A DNA stretch of 10,892 nucleotides from an uncultured Sphingobium sp. (GTDB taxonomy: Bacteria > Pseudomonadota > Alphaproteobacteria > Sphingomonadales > Sphingomonadaceae): assembly GCA_946479185.1 (NCBI GenBank), contig CAMLFF010000076.1, positions 1-10,892 on the forward strand, read 5' to 3'. Both the position numbers and the translations under genes were made by a program. A model generated the notes under the pieces. The model worked only from the letters and a program-made list of their open reading frames with translations, was not told the DNA's origin and did no database searches. Below are positions 1-7,024 of this stretch, piece by piece (position 1 is the first letter of the stretch; each line of letters starts with the position of its first letter).

Positions 1-1
1 C

Positions 2-2254
2 TTTGATATTTTTGCCAACGCCAACAATGTGCTCAACAATGGCGCACTATCCGGTTTCGATCGTCCGGGCAGCCCCGGATTTGGCCTGCCCAACTTCATC
101 ATTGGCCCCAACTCAAAGCAGGCCTTCAACGATGCCCGTGGCGTTGTGCGCAATCGCGCTCCTGCAGCGCCGGCTGCGCGCAACTACCGCTTTACCGATG
201 ATGGCAAGGGCATCGTCCAATATGATCCGGGCACCTATGTGCAATCCTCGCAGACCGGCCCACGACAGGGCGGCGATGGCGAGTCAACCTATGCGGACTC
301 CGACATTCAGACGCCGGTAGAGCGCTACGTCGGCTATATGTACGCCAAATATGATCTGTCGGATGCTATCAAGGCCTATGCCGAAGTCACTTATGCGCAT
401 CGCTCAGCCTCCAACAGCGGCGTAACCGCAGGCCCGCGCTCCACCTATTTCGTGCAGCCGGACAATGCCTTCCTTCCTGCATCGCTGCGCACCCTGCTCG
501 CAGGCACGCAGTTCAGCCTCGGCAAGGATGTCGACGAGCAGATCCCGGCCCGCAACGCGGTGACGGCAGATGTGTGGCGCGCTGTGTTCGGCCTGACCGG
601 CGAGATCGGCAGTGGCTGGAACTGGGATGTCTATTATCAATATGGCCGCAACAAGCGGCACCAGTCGGCGCGCTATTCGCGGGTGAACACCGAGTTCCAA
701 TATGGACTGGATGCGGTGGTGAACCCGGCCAATGGCCAGATCGTCTGTCGCGAATTGCTCAAGGCCAACCCCAATCCGCGCGCGCAAGGCTGCGTTCCGA
801 TGAACCTATTCGGGTTGGATAATCTCAGTCAGGCGGCGATCGACTATGCCTATCGCCCGGTCATCGAGGACTTCCTCTACACCCAGCATGTTGCGGCGGC
901 ATCAATCAGCGGCAACTTGTTAGATGGTTTTGGCGCAGGGCCAATCGGCGCTGCAACCGGCGTGGAATATCGCAAGGAAGAAGGCGATGTCACCCATGGC
1001 GACATCCCGAACTACACCGATTACGCCTTCACTTTCGGACTGGATTATGGCGGCTCGATCGAGGTGCTCGAAACCTTCGGCGAAGTGAATGTGCCGATCC
1101 TTGCCGATCGGCCTTTCTTCGAGACGCTGGAACTCAACGGCGCTGTCCGCTGGACCCGCAACAAAGCCTCCAACGCCTTCACGAGCGAGGAAAAGACCAC
1201 CGAGGCAGTCAGCTACAAACTGAGCGGCATTTGGGAAGTTGGCGGCGGCGTGCGGCTGCGCGGTTCGCGGTCGCGCGATATCCGGGCTGGCGGTTTCCGC
1301 GAGCTGTTCCAGCGTCAGGTTCCGACCGAGGAAGGCTCCTCACTCGGCATCGTGGACAATCCCAACATCGCGGGCGCAGGCAATGATGATCCAACGCCGA
1401 TCCTCAACGGCGGCAGCTTCGCGCTAACACCGGAGAAGGCTGACACCACGACAGCCGGCATCGTGTTCCGCCCAAGCTTCATTCCGGGCCTGCGGATGTC
1501 GGTCGACTGGTATCAGATCGCGATCAAGGATGCGGTGAGCACACTGGGCGGCCAGCGGATCGTGGATTTCTGCGATCAGTTCGACCTCTTCTGTGACCGC
1601 ATTAATTTCACCACGCCGACCAACATCTCGTTCATCGATTCAAGGCAGGTGAACCTCGGCAGCCTCACCGTTCGCGGTCTCGATTTCGAGTTCGACTATA
1701 CGCTGCGTATGGCCGACATTTCACCCGGTTGGGGTGGCGCTTTGAACCTGCGCGTTCTGGCCAACCATCAATATGACTTCAAGGTGCAGGCCGATCCCAC
1801 GACACCAACGATTGACTATGCCGGGCAAACCGGCCCGGTCGGCAATGGCGGCAACTTCAACCCTGCGCCCTCATGGATCGTGAATGCGTTTTTGAGCTAT
1901 GATAGCGGGCCGTTCAACGTCACGGCCAGCATGCGCCGGATCAGCGCGGGCATTTACAATGTCGAGCGTGTTGGGCCGGAAGATGAGGGCTTCAACCCGA
2001 ACCTTCGCAACAGCATCAACACCAACCGCGTCAAGGGAGCGACCTATTTCGGCCTCGCAATGTCCTATGCGATCCCGATTGGCAGCGACAAGGAAAGCAT
2101 CGAAATCTTCGGCGCGATCGACAATCTCTTCGACAAGAAGCCGCCGGTTGCGCCGGGTGGCGGTGGGCTTGGCGGCTCCAACTATCCGACCAACCCGGTT
2201 TACTTCGACACGTTCGGCGCGCGCTTCCGCACGGGTGTGCGCGTGAAATTCTGA
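2..2254 (+). CDS. TonB-dependent outer-membrane receptor, C-terminal part (5' end outside window)
   Basis: Outer-membrane active transporter of the TonB-dependent receptor family, which brings large or scarce ligands into the periplasm using energy from TonB-ExbB-ExbD. The reading frame is open from the first complete codon at base 2, so the gene starts upstream; the ATG at 29 is internal and has no Shine-Dalgarno sequence. About 750 codons are present. They are rich in Gly, Asn, Asp, Tyr and Phe, with alternating polar/aromatic strands typical of a 22-strand beta-barrel, and the protein ends in GVRVKF, the terminal aromatic residue used for barrel assembly. The signal peptide, TonB box and most of the plug are missing from the window. 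Strands such as VGYMYAKYDLSD and GLDFEFDYTLRM are typical of the family. The gene runs towards the catabolic block and ends at a strong terminator, so it is a separate transcript. The ligand is unknown; its position suggests, without proof, the substrate of the neighbouring genes. Confidence 0.93.
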   Translation, partial: FDIFANANNVLNNGALSGFDRPGSPGFGLPNFIIGPNSKQAFNDARGVVRNRAPAAPAARNYRFTDDGKGIVQYDPGTYVQSSQTGPRQGGDGESTYADSDIQTPVERYVGYMYAKYDLSDAIKAYAEVTYAHRSASNSGVTAGPRSTYFVQPDNAFLPASLRTLLAGTQFSLGKDVDEQIPARNAVTADVWRAVFGLTGEIGSGWNWDVYYQYGRNKRHQSARYSRVNTEFQYGLDAVVNPANGQIVCRELLKANPNPRAQGCVPMNLFGLDNLSQAAIDYAYRPVIEDFLYTQHVAAASISGNLLDGFGAGPIGAATGVEYRKEEGDVTHGDIPNYTDYAFTFGLDYGGSIEVLETFGEVNVPILADRPFFETLELNGAVRWTRNKASNAFTSEEKTTEAVSYKLSGIWEVGGGVRLRGSRSRDIRAGGFRELFQRQVPTEEGSSLGIVDNPNIAGAGNDDPTPILNGGSFALTPEKADTTTAGIVFRPSFIPGLRMSVDWYQIAIKDAVSTLGGQRIVDFCDQFDLFCDRINFTTPTNISFIDSRQVNLGSLTVRGLDFEFDYTLRMADISPGWGGALNLRVLANHQYDFKVQADPTTPTIDYAGQTGPVGNGGNFNPAPSWIVNAFLSYDSGPFNVTASMRRISAGIYNVERVGPEDEGFNPNLRNSINTNRVKGATYFGLAMSYAIPIGSDKESIEIFGAIDNLFDKKPPVAPGGGGLGGSNYPTNPVYFDTFGARFRTGVRVKF

Positions 2255-2284
2255 TCCGGGGGACCTCCTCCCTCCCAACTACGG

Positions 2285-2316
2285 GCCGGGCTTCCGAAAG
2301 GACGCCCGGCTTTTTT
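2285..2316 (+). terminator. Rho-independent terminator of the TonB-dependent receptor gene
   Basis: A 7-bp perfect GC-rich stem (GCCGGGC at 2285-2291 with GCCCGGC at 2304-2310) continues, after one T/C mismatch, as TCC/GGA closed by a GAAA loop (2296-2299). Six T residues follow at 2311-2316. It begins 31 nt after the receptor stop codon and points the same way, so it is a textbook intrinsic terminator for that gene. The reverse direction has no T-run, so it should not stop transcription from the - strand. Confidence 0.9.
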
Positions 2317-2345
2317 GTGTCCGGCCGACGAAGCGCGGACATGAA

Positions 2346-2382
2346 TAAGCCCGCCGGATCGATTGACCGGGCGGGCTCATTT
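2346..2382 (-). terminator. Hairpin between convergent genes, probable terminator of the - strand cluster
   Basis: AGCCCGCC (2348-2355) pairs perfectly with GGCGGGCT (2370-2377), an 8-bp GC-rich stem. Inner GG (2356-2357) can also pair with CC (2367-2368). It lies 28 nt past the BKACE stop codon on the - strand. The tract after the stem on the - strand reads TTATTCAT, so the U-run is broken and the terminator may be weak. On the + strand it is followed by CATTTAA, so it may also act as a backup stop for read-through from the receptor gene. Confidence 0.6.
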
Positions 2383-2405
2383 AACGTTGGGGCTAGTCCT
2401 ACAAA

Positions 2406-3341
2406 CTAGAAGCCGACGGCGCTCCCGCCCTTCAGCCCCAGCATGTCCCGCGCTTCATCCGGCGTCGCAATGTCGCGCCCCAGCGCTTCGATCACGGTGC
2501 GGATTTTCGTCACTTGCTCGGCATTGGAGGTCGCCAGCTCACCCCGCCCGATGAACAGACTATCCTCCAGACCGACGCGGACATTGCCCCCAAGCAGCGC
2601 GCTTTGCGTGCAGAACTGCATCTGGTGACGACCCGCAGCGAAGGCCGAGAAGATATAATCCTCTCCAAACAGCCCGTCCGCAATCGTGACCATATGCGCC
2701 AGATTGCGCGGGTCGGCGCCGATGCCACCCAAGATGCCAAACACGCCCTGGATAAGGAACGGTGGATCGATCAGACCCCGGTCGGCAAAGTGCGCCAGCG
2801 TATAGAGATGCCCGATGTCGTAGCATTCGAACTCAAATTTGGTGCCGAACTCACGTCCCACCTCCAGCATGATGCGCTCGATATAGGCATTGTCATTATA
2901 CATGATCCGCCCGCGCGAGCCCTCGACATAGGCCTGCTCCCAGTCATGCTGCCAATGCTCCACGCGCTTTGCCGCGCCGGAGAAATCGAAGATCAGTGGC
3001 CCCATGTTGAGCGAGCAGACTTCCGGCTGAGCGGCTTTCGCGCCCTCCAGCCGGTCATCCAGCGTCATGACCGCGCTGCCGCCGGTCGAGATATTGATCA
3101 CCGCGTCAGTCGCCTGCTTGATGCGCGGCAGGAAGGCCATGAAGTCCGCCGCGCGTGGGCTCGGGCTGCCATCGACCGGGTTGCGCGCGTGCAGGTGCAG
3201 GATCGATGCGCCCGCCTCCGCCGCGCCGATGGCGGCCTGCGCAATCTCATCCGCCGTGACAGGCAGATGCGGCGACATGGAGGGCGTGTGGATCGAGCCC
3301 GTCGGCGCGCAGGTTATGATGACCTTGTTATGCTTGCGCAT
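2406..3341 (-). CDS. Beta-keto acid cleavage enzyme (BKACE / DUF849, Kce-like)
   Basis: Cytosolic Zn-dependent TIM-barrel enzyme of the BKACE family (PF05853). The family condenses a beta-keto acid with acetyl-CoA to give acetoacetate plus the CoA ester of the shortened acid; the founding member is Kce of lysine fermentation. At 311 aa it is full length. HLHAR at residues 49-53 carries two metal histidines (H49, H51). GLED at 257-260 gives the third ligand E259 and the catalytic-type D260, with R255 four residues before E259, the same spacing as R226/E230/D231 in Kce. NISTGGS (83-89), ECYDIGHLY (172-180) and FGILGGIG (201-208) are typical family motifs. The N-terminal pocket loop reads TGSIHTPSMSP and lacks the acidic residue that Kce uses for its amino substrate, so lysine fermentation is unlikely to be its role. 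It starts 2 nt after the SnoaL-like gene with only a weak GATGAG-type ribosome site, suggesting translational coupling. It is the last gene of the cluster. The substrate is unknown. Confidence 0.92.
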   Translation of the reverse strand: MRKHNKVIITCAPTGSIHTPSMSPHLPVTADEIAQAAIGAAEAGASILHLHARNPVDGSPSPRAADFMAFLPRIKQATDAVINISTGGSAVMTLDDRLEGAKAAQPEVCSLNMGPLIFDFSGAAKRVEHWQHDWEQAYVEGSRGRIMYNDNAYIERIMLEVGREFGTKFEFECYDIGHLYTLAHFADRGLIDPPFLIQGVFGILGGIGADPRNLAHMVTIADGLFGEDYIFSAFAAGRHQMQFCTQSALLGGNVRVGLEDSLFIGRGELATSNAEQVTKIRTVIEALGRDIATPDEARDMLGLKGGSAVGF

Positions 3342-3343
3342 GC

Positions 3344-3799
3344 TTATTTCTCATCAAGGTTGGGGTTCGTGATCGGCACATCGCCCTCGAACAGATGCTC
3401 GAAGCGGCGATAAGTGCAGAGCCACCGGCCATCCACGCGGACATATTTGTCCGTCGCGATGGAGATGGTGATCGGCGCGTGCGAGGGCAGCACCTTCACG
3501 CCATTGGCAGCGTAGAGAAACAGGAAGTTTGTCGCCTCTGCACTGTCCGGCCCCGTGAACCATGCGCGGAAGTTGGTGAAGCTGTGGACGGAGAGACGCG
3601 GGCCCTGGTTCAGCCGCCAATCATAGAATTGCTGAATCTTCTCGACGCCCACATAAGACGCGAACTGGCCGTGAAATTCGGCTTCCGGCACATAATAGCT
3701 TGATGCGTTGCGCCCGCTATTAAAGTCAATCTCGTGCCAATAATCGGCAAGTTGCAGCGCGAGCTCAGCGTTCAAGTCTAGCAGGTCTTTGTCGGCCAT
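3344..3799 (-). CDS. SnoaL-like / NTF2-fold protein (possible dehydratase, isomerase or cyclase)
   Basis: Small single-domain protein of about 151 aa that fits the NTF2-like SnoaL superfamily. That fold includes polyketide cyclases, scytalone dehydratase, ketosteroid isomerase and many uncharacterised pathway proteins. Visible features are an N-terminal helix (LNAELALQLADYWHEID), then YYVPEAEFHG, then GVEKIQQFYDWR, and a C-terminal sheet with DKYVRVDGRWL followed by YRRFEHLF. There is no signal peptide. Two in-frame starts exist. The ATG at 3811 (155 aa, MGHIMADKD) has no visible ribosome site. The ATG at 3799 has GGGA six bases upstream and is preferred. The stop codon lies 2 nt before BKACE, so the two proteins are almost certainly co-translated and probably act in the same step or on consecutive intermediates. 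The fold is fairly clear, but the reaction cannot be assigned and a non-catalytic binding role is possible. Confidence 0.82.
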   Translation of the reverse strand: MADKDLLDLNAELALQLADYWHEIDFNSGRNASSYYVPEAEFHGQFASYVGVEKIQQFYDWRLNQGPRLSVHSFTNFRAWFTGPDSAEATNFLFLYAANGVKVLPSHAPITISIATDKYVRVDGRWLCTYRRFEHLFEGDVPITNPNLDEK

Positions 3800-3930
3800 G
3801 ATGTGTCCCATACCAAGCGCAACGCCAGAGCGGCGCGCGCATCAAGGAACCACGCTGACACAGAAGCCAGCGCTGGACTTGCCCTCACAGGTAGCAATTT
3901 TTAGCTCAAACGGCGCGGATCCAATGTGGA
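3800..3930 (-). promoter_or_regulatory. Intergenic gap AraC-SnoaL, candidate promoter/operator region
   Basis: A gap of about 120-130 nt separates the regulator stop codon from the SnoaL-like start, much larger than the 2-nt gap that follows, so a separate promoter for the SnoaL-BKACE pair could lie here. The only clear structure is the inverted repeat GATCCA-ATG-TGGATC at 3918-3932, which overlaps the regulator's stop codon. I cannot point to a convincing -35/-10 pair and there is no T-run terminator after the regulator. The regulatory role is inferred from spacing only. Confidence 0.3.
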
Positions 3931-4881
3931 TCAGTTGGAGGCGCTGCGCCGATAATCGCGCGGCGCCATGCCGAATTGCTCGTGGAACGTGCGCGTGAAA
4001 TGCGCGGCGCTGTTGAAGCCCCAGGCAAAAGCGATTTCGGTGAGCGTATGCCCCGCCCAGCTTGGGTTGCCGAGCTGCTTGGCGCACTCTTCGAGCCGCC
4101 GCCGCACGATGTAGTTGGAGGCCTTCTCGCCACGACCCGCAAACAAGGTGCGCAGATAACGCGGCGAAATGCGCAGGCCCGCTGCGACGCTGGCCGGGCT
4201 AAGCTCCGGATCGCGCAGATTATCCTCGATATAGCGGATCACTTCTGCCTGACGGCCAAGCATGATCGCCGATCCCTCCGGCTGCTCCTCGAACCCCAGC
4301 GCATAAGCCATTGAGAGCATTTCGAGGATTTGACGGGCAAATCGCCCATCATATTCAGAGCTGAAGCCGCTCTGAATCTGGACGTTGAGCTTCTCCACCA
4401 TCGCGGACATCATGCCGGTGAGGCCGACATTATGATCGAGCCGCAAGCCGCAATAGCGCTCTGGCGTGGGCAGATGCTTTTTGATCAGCGCGGCGTCCAC
4501 GCGCAGCATGATGACCATGGAATCATCTTCGACCGTGAAGGAATGCGGCGCCGCGCTGTCACACAGCACGAAATCGCCCTGATTGAGCCGTGCCTCATTG
4601 CCGCAATGGTCCAGCACACCTGTGCCGCGCACTTGCAGGAGGAAAGAATAGAGCCGCCGTGCGCTCGGCGAGATGTGGCTACGCGTCCGCTCGATATTGC
4701 TACGATTGGCAAGCATGCTGGCCAGCTGGATAGGGCCGAACTGCCCAAGGCTGAGCCGCGCAGCAAAATCGCGACGATCCGCCGGGGTGAAATTCACATG
4801 ATTAAGCTGTTGAGAATAAAGCTTGGACCATGCCGCTGCCCGATTGGGGCCGGCGAAAGATTCGGCGCTGTAGGATTCCAT
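3931..4881 (-). CDS. AraC/XylS-family transcriptional regulator
   Basis: One-component regulator of 316 aa from the chosen start. The N-terminal ~190 residues resemble the AraC-binding-like sensor domain (style of PF14525, as in FeaR or XylS relatives), with core LNQGDFVLCDSAAPHSFTVE. The C-terminal domain (about residues 228-316) is a double helix-turn-helix: SPASVAAGLRISPRYLRTLF for the first, and TEIAFAWGFNSAAHFTRTF followed by FGMAPRDYR for the second, the classic AraC signature. The ATG at 4881 is preceded by GGAGG with a 6-base spacer, so it is preferred over the upstream GTG at 4944, which has no ribosome site and would put an odd extension before the sensor domain. The gene sits inside the catabolic block on the same strand, 97 nt after the SDR gene. 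By family habit it would activate the cluster in response to the substrate or an intermediate. The ligand cannot be read. Confidence 0.92.
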   Translation of the reverse strand: MESYSAESFAGPNRAAAWSKLYSQQLNHVNFTPADRRDFAARLSLGQFGPIQLASMLANRSNIERTRSHISPSARRLYSFLLQVRGTGVLDHCGNEARLNQGDFVLCDSAAPHSFTVEDDSMVIMLRVDAALIKKHLPTPERYCGLRLDHNVGLTGMMSAMVEKLNVQIQSGFSSEYDGRFARQILEMLSMAYALGFEEQPEGSAIMLGRQAEVIRYIEDNLRDPELSPASVAAGLRISPRYLRTLFAGRGEKASNYIVRRRLEECAKQLGNPSWAGHTLTEIAFAWGFNSAAHFTRTFHEQFGMAPRDYRRSASN

Positions 4882-4978
4882 CAGGTCCCTCCGTGTGCGC
4901 AATCTCCTCTCCTGGAGCGCTATCACAATAGTCGTAAAATTCACCTATTTACCGGGCAGGCGCAAGCTCTTTCGTGTC
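4882..4978 (-). promoter_or_regulatory. Leader of the AraC gene: strong RBS and candidate operator
   Basis: This 97-nt gap between the SDR stop and the regulator start contains GGAGG six bases before the ATG at 4881, which decides that start. Further upstream is an AT-rich island in otherwise GC-rich DNA (about 4925-4952). It carries an imperfect inverted repeat (GTAAA at 4934-4938 with TTTAC at 4948-4952) and CTAT-CACA-ATAG at 4920-4931. Such an island is a plausible promoter/autoregulatory site, but no -35/-10 pair with good spacing stands out. Confidence 0.35.
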
Positions 4979-5716
4979 TCAGGCACCCCCGGACACAGCA
5001 AGATTTGCGCCTGTGACATATGAGGCAGCATCAGACAGAAGATAGAGCACCGCCTGAGCGATTTCCTCAGGTTGGCCAACACGTTGCATGGGTACGTGCA
5101 ATGCGCCGATCGCTAGGCGTTCTGCGCTGAGCATGTCCGTTTCCACCGGCCCGGGCGAGACGCAATTGACGCGAATGCCTTCGCTGCCAACCTCTTTTGA
5201 GAGGCCGATAGCAAGGCTATCCACCCCACCCTTGGACGCGGCATACCAGATATATTCGCCCGCCGATCCCAGCTTGGCTGCGCGCGAGGAGATGAACACG
5301 ATCGTGCCGCCCTGCCCGCCTCGGGCCGTGGACATGCGCCGCACAGCTTCACGTGCAGCCAGCATCGGCCCCACCAGATTGACGTCGATCACCCGGCGCA
5401 GCGTTTCGGCGCTGGCATCCGCAAGTGAGGAGGCTGCGCCCGTAATGCCAGCGGAATAGACCAGCGCGCTGATGCGTCCCAATGTTGCGGCCTTGTCGAA
5501 AAGCGCAGTCAGTTCTTGCTCATTCGCGGCATCCGCCTGAACGCCATGTGCCTCTCCCCCAGCGGCTGCGACGGCTTGCTCCAGCGCGGCAGCATCGTCC
5601 GCGCGAGAGGCAAAGCTGAACAGCACGCAATAGCCCTCGCTGGCCGCCAGCCGCACGACTGCAGCGCCAATCCCGCGGCTTCCGCCAATGACGATCGCGA
5701 CCTTCTTGTCCATCAT
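4979..5716 (-). CDS. Short-chain dehydrogenase/reductase (SDR, FabG-like classical type)
   Basis: NAD(P)-dependent oxidoreductase of 245 aa, the usual length for classical SDRs. The Rossmann motif is GGSRGIG (residues 11-17), with Gly in place of the usual first Thr. YSAG (87-90) replaces the common NNAG. The catalytic set is N113, S143 or S144, Y158 and K162 (YAASK). VNCVSPGPVETDM (183-195) is the standard substrate-side segment, and the C-terminus GANLAVSGGA matches the usual ending GxxLxVDGG except that Ser replaces Asp. There is no acidic residue at the end of the second beta strand (FSFASRAD), which hints at NADP(H) preference. The start codon overlaps the MFS stop codon as ATGA, so the two are translationally coupled; a second ATG follows immediately. 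In context it may interconvert a hydroxy and a keto group on the substrate, for instance making the beta-keto acid for BKACE. That role is inferred. Confidence 0.93.
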   Translation of the reverse strand: MMDKKVAIVIGGSRGIGAAVVRLAASEGYCVLFSFASRADDAAALEQAVAAAGGEAHGVQADAANEQELTALFDKAATLGRISALVYSAGITGAASSLADASAETLRRVIDVNLVGPMLAAREAVRRMSTARGGQGGTIVFISSRAAKLGSAGEYIWYAASKGGVDSLAIGLSKEVGSEGIRVNCVSPGPVETDMLSAERLAIGALHVPMQRVGQPEEIAQAVLYLLSDAASYVTGANLAVSGGA

Positions 5717-7011
5717 GCGTCCAGCTTCGCCTCTTGCGGTGCGCGCCCCATATCATCGAGCGATTGCAACGCCCGACCTGCGGTTTCCGGCAGCATCAAG
5801 GTCGCCACCAGCGCGCAGACAATGGCACAGCCTGCCACGATTGCCATAGCCACGCCTAGCGGGAAAGCGGTCGCCACCAGCGGCACGGTCATGATGAACA
5901 AGGCGCTGCATGCCCGCCCGAAATTATAGGCAAAAGCTTGCCCCGTGCCGCGCAACTCCGTTGGGAAAAGCTCGGTGAAATACGGCCCGAAACTCGCATA
6001 AATGCCAAATTGGAAGAAGCCATAGATGATGCCCAAAGGCAGCAGAAAGTAGATGTTCGATCCCCACGGCCCGAACAGATAGATGCAGGATGTGATCACG
6101 AACCCGAGCCCGAAAATGCGGAAGGCATTGCGGCGGCCCACCACATCACTGATCGCGGCATTGGTGAGAAAGCCGAAGAAGCCGCCAATGCTGTTGAACA
6201 TGACAAGAAAGCCAGCCGTGGATGTGCCAAGCCCACGCTCGGTGGCGAGGAATACGGTCAGGTAGCTGCTCACGGCAAACCCAGCGCCCTGCGCCCCTAA
6301 CGCCAGTAGCGATGCAAGTGCGGTGATCTTGAACATCTTCGGCTGGAAGATGCTGGCAAGATTAGTGGTCTTACCCGTCTCGCGCTGCCGCTTTTGCGCA
6401 TCCTTGAAAACCTGCGAGTCATCCGATCCGCGGCGGATGAAGAAGATGAGACCAGCGGGAATGATGCCGATGAAGAATGCCACGCGCCAGCCAATGTCCG
6501 GATCGAGCGAAGATGCAAGCGGGCCTGCGACCAAAGCAGCAATGCCGGATCCGACGGCAGCGCCGCTATGCAGCGTGCCCAAGGCCTTGCCACGATGCTT
6601 GGGCGAGATGATCTCCCCCAGCAACACCGCGCCCACAGCCCATTCCGCGCCAAAACCGATACCCTGCAGGATGCGCAGAACGAGCAGTTGCTCGAAATTC
6701 TGCGCGAAACCGGAGGCGAAGGAAAAGAAGGAGAACCACAGGATCGTGAGCTGCAAAATCCGCGCGCGCCCATAACGATCGCACAGCCAGCCGCCGACCC
6801 AGCCACCGATGGCAGCAGCAAAATAGTTCGCGCTGGCGATAGTGCCTGCCTCGGCCAGGGTCATCCCCAGCCCCACGATCAACAGCGGGATGAGATACTG
6901 ATACACCAGCCCATCGGCGCTATCCATCGCCCAGCCTGCGCTACAGGTCCAGAACACCCGGCGGGTCTTGCGATCGGACTCGCGATACCAGGAGAAAAAC
7001 TCGGATTTCAT
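5713..7011 (-). CDS. MFS transporter, probable organic-acid:H+ symporter
   Basis: Inner-membrane transporter of 432 aa with about 12 hydrophobic segments, the normal MFS size. The loop 2-3 signature is present as GGWVGGWLCDRYGRAR. The segment FGAEWAVGAVLLGEIISPKHRG, which continues KALGTLHSG, closely follows the pattern of the sialate/carboxylate (SHS), aromatic-acid (AAHS) and metabolite:H+ symporter branches. FPTELRGTGQ and the C-terminal LPETAGRALQ are the second-half counterparts. TM1 has acidic residues (AMDSAD), as in proton-coupled acid symporters. The start ATG has GAGG overlapping the ADH stop codon, 11 bases upstream, and the gap to ADH is only 13 nt. The 3' end overlaps the SDR start by 4 nt. 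Import of a carboxylate catabolised by the neighbouring enzymes is the simplest reading; export cannot be excluded, and the exact substrate is unknown. Confidence 0.93.
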   Translation of the reverse strand: MKSEFFSWYRESDRKTRRVFWTCSAGWAMDSADGLVYQYLIPLLIVGLGMTLAEAGTIASANYFAAAIGGWVGGWLCDRYGRARILQLTILWFSFFSFASGFAQNFEQLLVLRILQGIGFGAEWAVGAVLLGEIISPKHRGKALGTLHSGAAVGSGIAALVAGPLASSLDPDIGWRVAFFIGIIPAGLIFFIRRGSDDSQVFKDAQKRQRETGKTTNLASIFQPKMFKITALASLLALGAQGAGFAVSSYLTVFLATERGLGTSTAGFLVMFNSIGGFFGFLTNAAISDVVGRRNAFRIFGLGFVITSCIYLFGPWGSNIYFLLPLGIIYGFFQFGIYASFGPYFTELFPTELRGTGQAFAYNFGRACSALFIMTVPLVATAFPLGVAMAIVAGCAIVCALVATLMLPETAGRALQSLDDMGRAPQEAKLDA

Positions 7012-7024
7012 GGGATGGGAAGCC

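Noticed and set aside
2514..3413. Long + strand open frame (299 codons) opposite the BKACE gene
   Set aside because: It is antisense to a gene with fully conserved catalytic motifs. Its translation is rich in Arg, His and Asp with no recognisable domain, as expected for a shadow frame in GC-rich DNA.
3842..4087. 81-codon - strand frame overlapping the 3' end of the AraC gene
   Set aside because: It lies in another frame across the conserved second helix-turn-helix and has no ribosome site; the AraC frame explains the sequence.
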